5,994 bases of DNA, taken from Lonsdalea quercina subsp. quercina (GTDB taxonomy: Bacteria > Pseudomonadota > Gammaproteobacteria > Enterobacterales > Enterobacteriaceae). Shown here piece after piece: positions 1 to 4,620 of the stretch. How positions within the stretch are numbered: the first letter of the stretch is position 1; every line of letters starts with the position of its first letter. The stretch covers positions 42,974 to 48,967 of the forward strand of contig NZ_JIBO01000006.1 of NCBI RefSeq assembly GCF_000688655.1. Direction: 5' to 3'. The notes below the pieces were generated by a model that was given only the letters and a program-made list of their open reading frames with translations, made no database searches and was not told the DNA's origin. The translations under genes and the position numbers were made by a program.

Positions 1-55
1 CAGCGGCAACCGACAGGGAGTATAGACAGGTAGAATTTTTTTGCTGATCTATTCG

Positions 56-68
56 GTGACAGCGTCAC
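56..68. repeat. Small perfect hairpin over the cyclase stop codon
   Basis: GTGAC (56-60) and GTCAC (64-68) form a five-base stem with a three-base loop. The stem overlaps the TGA stop of the cyclase gene (complement of 65-67). On the minus strand no U-run follows directly, so it is not a convincing terminator. The remaining leftmost bases (1-55) show only a run of seven T at 38-44 and no gene. Confidence 0.3.
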
Positions 69-1915
69 TTATCACTGTTTTTCACGTCGTGTTTATAACC
101 GCGAGATGAGTGAATACTTTGGCGTTTAGCCTGATACATCGCCGTGTCTGCCTGGTGGATGAAATGATTGACATCCAGACGGTCATTTTTACCCAAAATG
201 GCGATACCCACGCTGGCGGACAGGAGGATGTTTTGGCCGCGGATGCGAATGGGCTTTTGAAAGCGCTCTTTTAGTGTACGACAAAGCTCATTCACTTCGT
301 GCTCCATATCATGGTGCTCATGCCGCACCATCACGAACTCATCTCCTGAGAGCCGTCCGATTAAATCTTCTGGGCGGGTATTTTGACCTAAAATGCGTGC
401 AAAGGTTTTGATGACTCGATCGCCGAATTCGTGTCCGTAACGGTCATTGTAGTGTTTGAAGTTGTCCAGATCGAAGAACAGCAGCGCCAGACCGCTCTGT
501 CGTTGCTTCATTGCGAGCTGATTGAGGTAGGAGATCACGGCGCGTCGGTTGGGTAATCCGGTGAGATGATCGTGATTGGCTTCGAATTTCAGCTGATCGC
601 GCAGGGATGTCAGGTCGGTGATGTCAGTGGAGAACACATATACCCCTTGCTCTGGCGGCTCTGCGGGCACCATCTGAGTGTGATAGGTGATTCGTTCCCC
701 CGAAGGCAAGTCGACGGTGTGCTCAATATGCAACGGCCGCCGATCATTGCGCACCTTATCCAACAACGGGGTAAACAGCTTGCGCTCCTTAGGACGCAAG
801 ATTGTGTTAATGCTGCAATTGATAGGCTCATCGCCCGTACTTCCCAGCAGCAGCTTAAGATGACGATTGGCGAAGGTGAAGACGTTGTCAGGGCTGATGC
901 ATGAAATCATCGCGGGAATATTATCGGTGATGTCCTGGATGAACTGATGGCTATGCTGCAGCTCTTCCGTACGCTGTTCAACACGCTGTTCCAACTCTTT
1001 ACTTAACGTGAGAAGCGCGGCTTCCGAGGCTTTCTGATTGCTGATGTCGGTAATTGCCAGCAGCAAGCCATGCTGGCTGCCATCGGGATTGTACAGAAGC
1101 GCCACCGACACCATCGCCCACATCAGCGAGCCATCCATCCGGCAATAGCGCTTCTGGAACGTTGTATTGCGATGGCCCATTTTTAAAAGGTGGTCATAAC
1201 GCTCTCTGGTTAACTCGAGATCACCGTGGTACGTGACACTTTCCATGGTGGTCTGCAACAGCGCTTCCTCGGAATATCCCATCATTTTGCAGATCGTGTG
1301 GTTGACCCTGATAGGTTTTTTATCCGGCGTCATCAGTACGAGGCCAATCGCCGCCTGAGAAAAGATCTGACGGTTGACGTAATCTGCTCTGTGGAGCATA
1401 TCTCGCGTGCTTTCGGCTTCCGCCTGCATCTCGACTCTCTGCAAATAGGTTTGCACTACATAAGCCATGTCGCTCAGCTGTTCAAGCTTTTTGCTGTCGA
1501 ATTCAATGGGCTGGCTGTGATACAGACAAAGCGCCCCCAGCGGGATGCCGTAGAACGAACGTAGCGGATAACTGGCATGGAATCGGACCTGTTGCTTGCC
1601 CGTCACCATGGGATTATCGCTGAATCGGGGATCTTTCCGTGCGTCGGAAACGATAAGCGGTTCGTTGGAAGCCACCGTGTGAACGCAAAAGGAGATCGAT
1701 AAAGGCGTCTCCGAATAGGGAAAGTTTCGCCGTGATAACGACCATTGTCGGTCGGAGTCGATTAAAGAGATCACCACGCTATCGACCTCGAAAAAGGACT
1801 GGGTAATGCGGGTAACACGTTCCAATTCTTCGACCGGTCGCGTATCCAGGATGTTCATCATGCGCAAGAGGGCACTCCGTTGTTCCTTAGCGCCGGCATC
1901 GAGAGGCGGAGTCAT
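65..1915 (-). CDS. GAF-PAS-PAS-GGDEF diguanylate cyclase, 616 residues
   Basis: Predicted cytoplasmic enzyme that condenses two GTP to cyclic di-GMP, which controls the motile/sessile switch. Order of domains: a GAF sensor at about residues 20-160 (pattern around FCVHT, VSDARKDPRF and NPMVTG), a PAS/PAC unit at about 180-292, a charged coiled coil at about 293-325 (KELEQRVEQRTEEL), a second PAS at about 325-436, and GGDEF at about 440-605. In the GGDEF domain the metal/substrate segment FDLDNFKHYN is at 481-490. The signature reads SGDEF (523-527) rather than GGDEF, with the catalytic acidic residues kept. An RxxD inhibitory site (RPED, 514-517) sits five residues before the signature, so product inhibition is likely. 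There is no transmembrane segment, signal peptide or EAL domain. The ATG at 1915 is preceded by TAAGG seven bases upstream and leaves a complete GAF domain. The ligands of the GAF and PAS domains cannot be read from the sequence. Serine at the first signature position is probably tolerated, but activity is an inference. Confidence 0.93.
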   Translation of the reverse strand: MTPPLDAGAKEQRSALLRMMNILDTRPVEELERVTRITQSFFEVDSVVISLIDSDRQWSLSRRNFPYSETPLSISFCVHTVASNEPLIVSDARKDPRFSDNPMVTGKQQVRFHASYPLRSFYGIPLGALCLYHSQPIEFDSKKLEQLSDMAYVVQTYLQRVEMQAEAESTRDMLHRADYVNRQIFSQAAIGLVLMTPDKKPIRVNHTICKMMGYSEEALLQTTMESVTYHGDLELTRERYDHLLKMGHRNTTFQKRYCRMDGSLMWAMVSVALLYNPDGSQHGLLLAITDISNQKASEAALLTLSKELEQRVEQRTEELQHSHQFIQDITDNIPAMISCISPDNVFTFANRHLKLLLGSTGDEPINCSINTILRPKERKLFTPLLDKVRNDRRPLHIEHTVDLPSGERITYHTQMVPAEPPEQGVYVFSTDITDLTSLRDQLKFEANHDHLTGLPNRRAVISYLNQLAMKQRQSGLALLFFDLDNFKHYNDRYGHEFGDRVIKTFARILGQNTRPEDLIGRLSGDEFVMVRHEHHDMEHEVNELCRTLKERFQKPIRIRGQNILLSASVGIAILGKNDRLDVNHFIHQADTAMYQAKRQSIHSSRGYKHDVKNSDK

Positions 1916-1948
1916 GGTTATGCCTTAAGTAATTTACTGTTAGGGTCG

Positions 1949-1994
1949 ATGCCCGGATGGAGTGTCGTTCAAAAAAGAGTGGCCATCCCGGCAT
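1949..1994. repeat. Imperfect 12-bp inverted repeat before the cyclase RBS
   Basis: Arms ATGCCCGGATGG (1949-1960) and CCATCCCGGCAT (1983-1994) are complementary at 11 of 12 positions, with one C-C mismatch (1954 against 1989) and a 22-base spacer that contains six A (T on the minus strand). The inner end is about 34 bases upstream of the cyclase ATG. It could be a hairpin in a long leader RNA or a binding site for a dimeric regulator. On the minus strand the T-run lies in the loop, not after the stem, so it does not have classical terminator form. Confidence 0.5.
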
Positions 1995-1999
1995 GTATA
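1994..1999 (-). promoter_or_regulatory. Possible proximal -10 element for the cyclase gene
   Basis: On the minus strand this reads TATACA (four of six matches to the sigma70 -10). There is no good -35 at 16-18 bases. If used, transcription would begin near 1987, giving a leader of about 70 bases and starting inside the inverted repeat at 1949-1994. Weak, position-based call. Confidence 0.2.
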
Positions 2000-2193
2000 A
2001 AGGTTGTAAGGCCGATTAATCCTGCACGCCAGACTGGCCGCCAGTTCACCCTGTTCAGGAGGTGACAAGCCACAGAAGAAACGAACCTCTTCGGGAAAGA
2101 ACGCTACGCTACCATTTCAGCATAATGCAACTTTTAGTTATTTATTCCACAGCCGCGGGCCGCCAGTAGCGTAAGTGACTGCTGTTAATTTGA

Positions 2194-2199
2194 ATTATA
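2194..2199 (-). promoter_or_regulatory. Possible middle -10 element for the cyclase gene
   Basis: The minus strand carries a perfect TATAAT here. The -35 region at the proper distance is poor (TCTTCA at 16 bases), so it would need an activator or is fortuitous. A start near 2187 would leave a leader of roughly 270 bases before the cyclase ATG. Confidence 0.3.
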
Positions 2200-2256
2200 G
2201 CCAGAAACTTCCTTGTGAAGAGATTTCTCGCCCGAACTCACTAATATGAAAGAAAA

Positions 2257-2286
2257 ATTATATGGAAAACGACGCGTTTATGCCAA
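2257..2286 (-). promoter_or_regulatory. Sigma70-type promoter facing the cyclase gene
   Basis: On the minus strand TTGGCA (2281-2286, five of six matches to the -35) is followed after 18 bases by a perfect TATAAT (2257-2262). This is the best promoter match that I found in the window. It lies about 65 bases past the guaD stop and points to the cyclase gene, with an expected start near 2250. That gives a 5' leader of about 330 bases. It suggests that the cyclase gene is transcribed independently of guaD. Confidence 0.55.
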
Positions 2287-2349
2287 TCGGCCGCTCAGGG
2301 GGACTCGTCAGGTGATAAGCCAGTGACGCCTACAATGGCTCTATGCCGA

Positions 2350-3660
2350 CTATTCGCGTGTGTGGACGCAAATGCCATTGACGTAAGTTTTAGCCACATT
2401 TCTGTCATCACCTTGCATCATCAGAGCAAAAAGCTTCTCATCCAGCGTGGTCGCCTGCTCCTGTCGCAAGCGCTGTAGGGGGGTGTATGCCCAGTCGAGG
2501 ACCACGAAGTCCGCCTCTTTCCCCGGCAGAAAATTTCCCAGTTTATCATCCAATGACAGCGCCGCCGCGCTCCCTAATGTCGCTTGATACAGCCCCTCTC
2601 GGGCGGACAGTTTTTCGCCCAGCAACTGCTGAACCTTGTAACCCTCATTCAGTGTTTGCAGGAGAGATAAACTGGTGCCTGCTCCGACATCCGTGCCCAG
2701 CCCCACTCGGATCCCGGCGGCTTTCAGAGAATGCAACGGAAACAGTCCGCTGCCTAGGAACAGGTTGGAACTCGGGCAGAAGGCGACAGAAGAGCGGCTG
2801 TGCGACAGCGTGTCCACTTCTTCCTTTTCGAGATGGAGGGCATGTGCGAACAGGGAGCGAGGACCGGTGAGACCGTGGTGGTGATACACATCCAGATAGT
2901 GGCGATGCTCGGGAAAAAGTGATTTCACCCAGGCAATCTCCTGCTTGTTCTCGCTGAGATGCGTTTGCATATAAACGTCTGGGAATTCTCGCAGCAGTTC
3001 ACCCGCCAGCCTTAATTGTTCTGACGTGGATGTCGGCGCGAAACGTGGCGTTACCGCATATAAAAGACGCCCATGATGATGCCATTTTTGAATCAGGGCG
3101 CGGCTGTCCTGGTAGCTCTGTTGCGCACCATCGCATAAGGCGTCAGGCGCGTGTCGGTCCATCAACACTTTCCCGGTAATTAACCTCATCGCTTTATCCG
3201 CCGCTGCGGTAAAAAGTGCGTCGACAGACTGCGGGTGCACGGTCGCAAAAACCATCGCGCTGGTGGTACCGTGCCGCAGCAGCTCCCGGATAAATATGTC
3301 AGCCATCTGGCGAGAGTATTCGGCATCCGCGTATTTTTGCTCGGTCGGGAACGTATAGGTATCAAGCCATTCCAACAATTGTTCTCCGTAAGAGGCGATC
3401 ATTTCAATCTGGGGGAAATGGACGTGCGTATCGATAAACCCGGGCATGATCAACCGGCCCCGATAATCTCTGACTGTCAGAGGCGCTAACTCGTTGGCAG
3501 CAACGTCTCTATAATTCAGCGCATTCAGTACTTTACCGTTGCGAACAATCAACAAGCCATCCTCAATAAAGTGGGTGGCTTCTGCGGGGTTATGCCGAGG
3601 GTCGGCGGTAAAGTGAAGCAGGCTGGCGCGGTACGCCTGAGTGTCAGCGGCATCAATCAT
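2350..3660 (-). CDS. guaD: Guanine deaminase
   Basis: Cytosolic zinc enzyme of the amidohydrolase superfamily that hydrolyses guanine to xanthine and ammonia, sending guanine into purine salvage or nitrogen release. At 436 residues it matches the E. coli enzyme in length and in long stretches recalled from that family. Metal ligands are visible in order: H79 and H81 (DTHVHFP), H234 (QTHLSEN), H273 (FAHALHLE) and D324 (GTDVGAG). E237 is the expected proton-shuttling glutamate, and PRFAPT at 205-210 is the usual substrate-pocket segment. The C-terminal NFLPGKEADFVVLD segment (376-389) is the usual small beta-sandwich return of the family. The ATG at 3660 has a strong ribosome-binding site, GGGAGGTG, with a three-base gap (five from GGAGG). 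No purine permease or xanthine dehydrogenase gene is adjacent in this window. The reading frame is complete, with no sign of decay. Confidence 0.96.
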   Translation of the reverse strand: MIDAADTQAYRASLLHFTADPRHNPAEATHFIEDGLLIVRNGKVLNALNYRDVAANELAPLTVRDYRGRLIMPGFIDTHVHFPQIEMIASYGEQLLEWLDTYTFPTEQKYADAEYSRQMADIFIRELLRHGTTSAMVFATVHPQSVDALFTAAADKAMRLITGKVLMDRHAPDALCDGAQQSYQDSRALIQKWHHHGRLLYAVTPRFAPTSTSEQLRLAGELLREFPDVYMQTHLSENKQEIAWVKSLFPEHRHYLDVYHHHGLTGPRSLFAHALHLEKEEVDTLSHSRSSVAFCPSSNLFLGSGLFPLHSLKAAGIRVGLGTDVGAGTSLSLLQTLNEGYKVQQLLGEKLSAREGLYQATLGSAAALSLDDKLGNFLPGKEADFVVLDWAYTPLQRLRQEQATTLDEKLFALMMQGDDRNVAKTYVNGICVHTRE

Positions 3661-3698
3661 TCACACCTCCCTGAGAAGCTAAAACAGGTTTTATCCAT
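3657..3698 (-). CDS. Possible 13-residue leader peptide overlapping the guaD start
   Basis: On the minus strand an ATG at 3698 opens the frame MDKTCFSFSGRCE and ends in TGA at 3659-3657. The guaD start codon (3660-3658) overlaps that stop as ATGA, the usual geometry of translational coupling. The small frame has its own plausible ribosome-binding site, AGAGGT at 3711-3706, seven bases before its ATG, and the guaD ribosome-binding site lies inside its last codons. The length is too short for statistics, so chance is quite possible. If real, ribosomes on the leader could expose or mask the guaD start. No function can be read from the peptide. Confidence 0.3.
   Translation of the reverse strand: MDKTCFSFSGRCE
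3664..3671 (-). promoter_or_regulatory. guaD ribosome-binding site
   Basis: The minus strand reads GGGAGGTG directly before the guaD ATG (3660). The GGAGG core is five bases from the start codon. It fixes the start of guaD and is embedded in the possible leader ORF. Confidence 0.75.
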
Positions 3699-3823
3699 AA
3701 ATGAGACCTCTGAATATTCATCGATGGCGAAGAATGGAGGGCATCAGCTGATTTTTGAGTGTGCTTGTCTGTAGCAGGAATTCGTCTGTTTGTTTGCACG
3801 TACGTAATGAAGGACCATAGGTG

Positions 3824-3854
3824 CAAGTGACTGAAAATCAGTAAAAGTCACTTG
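3824..3854. repeat. Perfect 9-bp inverted repeat with a competing inner hairpin
   Basis: CAAGTGACT (3824-3832) and AGTCACTTG (3846-3854) are exact complements around a 13-base spacer. A second stem, ACTGA (3830-3834) with TCAGT (3838-3842), uses three bases of the left arm, so the two folds exclude each other. No U-run follows on either strand. It may be an operator, a recombination-related site near the phage remnant or a leader-RNA hairpin upstream of guaD. Confidence 0.5.
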
Positions 3855-3951
3855 ATACTAAAAGCACGGTCCGGCGGACGTCAATAACAGAAGACGGCTG
3901 AAATGATAAAGCTGATAAGCGAATCGAAGGTTCTTCAGTAATAGCCAGAAT

Positions 3952-3984
3952 GGGGGGCGTTTCCCCCTCACTAAGCAAGGGGGG
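3952..3984 (-). terminator. GC-rich alternative hairpins after ogr, possible terminator
   Basis: Three arms lie in a row: GGGGGG (3952-3957), CCCCC (3963-3967) and GGGGGG (3979-3984). The central arm can pair with either neighbour, giving GGGGG-cgttt-CCCCC or CCCCCT with AGGGGG. On the minus strand the structure begins ten bases after the ogr stop, the expected place for a terminator. The sequence after the last stem is only weakly U-rich (CATTCTGG), so factor-independent termination is uncertain. Confidence 0.3.
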
Positions 3985-3993
3985 AGGAAGTGA

Positions 3994-4197
3994 TTAGGGC
4001 GGAGGGGTATCGGCAAGAGGTTCTACGGGGTCCACTTTTCTTGGCACCATGATTGATCGTGTGACGGCTTCCAAGGTCACGAATGTGTGCCCGCAGTTAA
4101 CGTTAGTACACTGGTGGTAGCGCTCCTTGGCGCCATCTGAAAGATATCGGCTGGAACGTGCATGGGCGGCGTGGTGGCATAAAGGGCAATGCATCAT
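3994..4197 (-). CDS. ogr: Ogr/Delta-type zinc-finger phage late-gene activator, orphan
   Basis: A 67-residue protein that matches the P2 Ogr family from end to end. It starts MMHCPLCHHAAHA where P2 Ogr starts MFHCPLC, and continues with RYLSDGAKERYHQC and NVNC. The four zinc-binding cysteines are C4, C7, C30 and C35, the arrangement known for P2 Ogr. In P2-like phages this protein binds upstream of late promoters and contacts the RNA polymerase alpha subunit to switch on capsid and tail genes. The start at 4197 is preferred over an in-frame ATG at 4224: it has AGGAGA eight bases upstream and aligns with known family starts, whereas 4224 would add nine residues and has only a weak GAAAAG upstream. 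The variable proline-rich C-terminus (VEPLADTPPP) differs from P2. No tail, capsid, integrase or repressor gene is in the window, so this is probably a prophage remnant. The frame itself is intact. Confidence 0.9.
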   Translation of the reverse strand: MMHCPLCHHAAHARSSRYLSDGAKERYHQCTNVNCGHTFVTLEAVTRSIMVPRKVDPVEPLADTPPP

Positions 4198-4205
4198 GTT
4201 GGGTA

Positions 4206-4211
4206 TCTCCT
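4206..4211 (-). promoter_or_regulatory. Ribosome-binding site that decides the ogr start
   Basis: The minus strand reads AGGAGA eight bases before the ATG at 4197. It lies inside the longer frame that opens at 4224, which argues that the upstream ATG is not the real start. Confidence 0.65.
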
Positions 4212-4359
4212 CAAACATATTCATCTTTTCGACATAACTTAATGGTGAAACCTTTTATTTGAATTTGCAAACTTTTTTCTAAAGCAATTCTTGCAAAAAA
4301 AGACGGGTAGCGAAAACAAACCGCGATTTATCAATATTTTATTGTTTGTTTGTCGAAAT

Positions 4360-4418
4360 TTGACGATTCGATAAAGTGTTTTTTATTTGATTTTTTGTTC
4401 ACAAAATGAGTTTATGAT
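4360..4418 (+). promoter_or_regulatory. Candidate promoter elements for the transporter gene
   Basis: TTGACG (4360-4365, five of six) is followed after 16 bases by TTTATT (4382-4387, four of six). Separately, TATGAT (4413-4418, five of six to the -10) lies just left of the inverted repeat at 4420-4437 but has no -35 at standard distance (TTGATT is 20 bases away). AT-rich sequence produces such matches by chance, so this is a low-confidence call. Either start would give a leader of about 200 bases. Confidence 0.25.
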
Positions 4419-4419
4419 A

Positions 4420-4437
4420 TTACAGTTAACGGTGTAA
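4420..4437. promoter_or_regulatory. Candidate operator TTACA-N8-TGTAA
   Basis: TTACA (4420-4424) and TGTAA (4433-4437) form an inverted repeat with eight bases between. It directly follows the -10-like TATGAT at 4413-4418. The same half-sites recur at 4568-4578, nearer to the transporter start. This resembles a repressor or activator operator. The halves are in the opposite order to a TyrR box, so TyrR is not implied. Confidence 0.35.
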
Positions 4438-4473
4438 AAGAGAGCGGATGTCGGTTTCGTACTTTCATTGGTG

Positions 4474-4501
4474 GAGCGCGTTGGCTATCATTCGCGCGCT
4501 C
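4474..4501 (+). repeat. GC-rich hairpin in the transporter leader
   Basis: GAGCGCG (4474-4480) and CGCGCTC (4495-4501) are exact complements with a 14-base loop and two possible G-U pairs outside. No U-run follows, so it is not a simple terminator. It lies about 120 bases before the transporter start and would be in the mRNA if transcription begins in the AT-rich block. Confidence 0.4.
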
Positions 4502-4567
4502 TGTCACGGAATCCGTCTTGACAGCAAATTATTATGGTCGGGCTGTTTTACTGTCGGAAATAATTGT

Positions 4568-4578
4568 TTACAGTGTAA
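4568..4578. promoter_or_regulatory. Perfect palindrome TTACA-G-TGTAA before the transporter
   Basis: An 11-base perfect palindrome 42 bases upstream of the GTG start. It repeats the half-sites of the inverted repeat at 4420-4437 but with one base between halves instead of eight. Likely a regulator site if the shared half-site is meaningful. The regulator is not identified. Confidence 0.35.
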
Positions 4579-4609
4579 GCCTTGGTTAACAGCCCGCAGA
4601 AGAGTTATC

Positions 4610-4615
4610 GGAGAG
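4610..4615 (+). promoter_or_regulatory. Ribosome-binding site that decides the transporter start
   Basis: GGAGAG lies five bases before the GTG at 4621. An in-frame TTG at 4582 has no such site, and the 13 residues it would add are unlike the usual N-terminus of the family. Confidence 0.65.
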
Positions 4616-4620
4616 TAAGC

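Larger units (their letters stand above)
1916..2349. other. Intergenic leader region between guaD and the cyclase gene
   Basis: This 434-base gap separates guaD (upstream) from the cyclase gene, both on the minus strand. It holds minus-strand promoter elements (listed separately), an imperfect inverted repeat next to the cyclase start and several short GC-rich palindromes: CTGGC-C-GCCAG at 2034-2044 and GCGG-G-CCGC at 2155-2163. TACGCTAC at 2105-2112 and GTAGCGTA at 2166-2173 are complementary and could pair across about 50 bases. I looked for the conserved blocks of the GEMM c-di-GMP riboswitches and did not find them. No credible coding region was found on either strand, and no U-tailed terminator for guaD is visible. 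Confidence 0.6.
3699..3993. other. Intergenic region between ogr and guaD
   Basis: About 300 bases without a gene. It holds three perfect short palindromes that could be operators: TGAATATTCA at 3711-3720, ATCAGCTGAT at 3743-3752 (followed by a T-run on the plus strand) and ACGTACGT at 3798-3805. A further palindrome, GTCCG-G-CGGAC, is at 3869-3879. Two larger hairpins are listed separately. The guaD promoter must lie here or further upstream. The best -10 that I see on the minus strand is TATGGT near 3815-3820, without a good -35, so I do not call it. If a P2-like prophage once sat here, the attachment site would be expected in this stretch. Confidence 0.5.
4225..4440. other. AT-rich divergent intergenic block between ogr and the transporter
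   Basis: Hand counting gives about 28% G+C over 4231-4440, far below the neighbouring genes. The block has many A and T runs, the palindrome CAATA-TTT-TATTG (4332-4344) and repeated TTGCAAA motifs near 4264 and 4300. Such sequence is a typical target for H-NS-type silencing proteins and is common at the edges of acquired DNA. No coding region is visible. It must contain the ogr promoter, if one survives, and possibly transporter promoters. Confidence 0.6.

Noticed and set aside
566..904. Plus-strand open frames antisense to the cyclase (also 1226-1564)
   Set aside because: They run opposite a complete, well-supported GAF-PAS-GGDEF gene, have no ribosome-binding site and no recognisable domain.
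1916..2260. c-di-GMP (GEMM-type) riboswitch before the cyclase gene
   Set aside because: The leader is long and structured, but the conserved GEMM sequence blocks were not found on the minus strand.
2060..2322. Near-identical direct repeat AGGTGAYAAGCCA at 2060-2072 and 2310-2322
   Set aside because: Thirteen bases with one difference could mark the ends of an insertion, but the enclosed 250 bases have no mobile-element features. Short matches of this size occur by chance.
2246..2326. Small plus-strand ORF of 26 codons in the cyclase upstream gap
   Set aside because: No ribosome-binding site and no properly spaced promoter. It overlaps the minus-strand promoter at 2257-2286.
65..3660. Functional link between c-di-GMP synthesis and guanine deamination
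   Set aside because: Both enzymes concern guanine compounds and are on the same strand, but 434 bases and a separate promoter lie between them. Proximity alone does not support a shared pathway.
4197..4224. N-terminal extension of Ogr from the upstream ATG at 4224
   Set aside because: The extension has no good ribosome-binding site, contains the AGGAGA that serves the ATG at 4197, and is absent from P2 Ogr.
4518..4523. Perfect TTGACA -35 element before the transporter
   Set aside because: No acceptable -10 lies 15-19 bases downstream (the sequence there is GC-rich), so it was not called a promoter.
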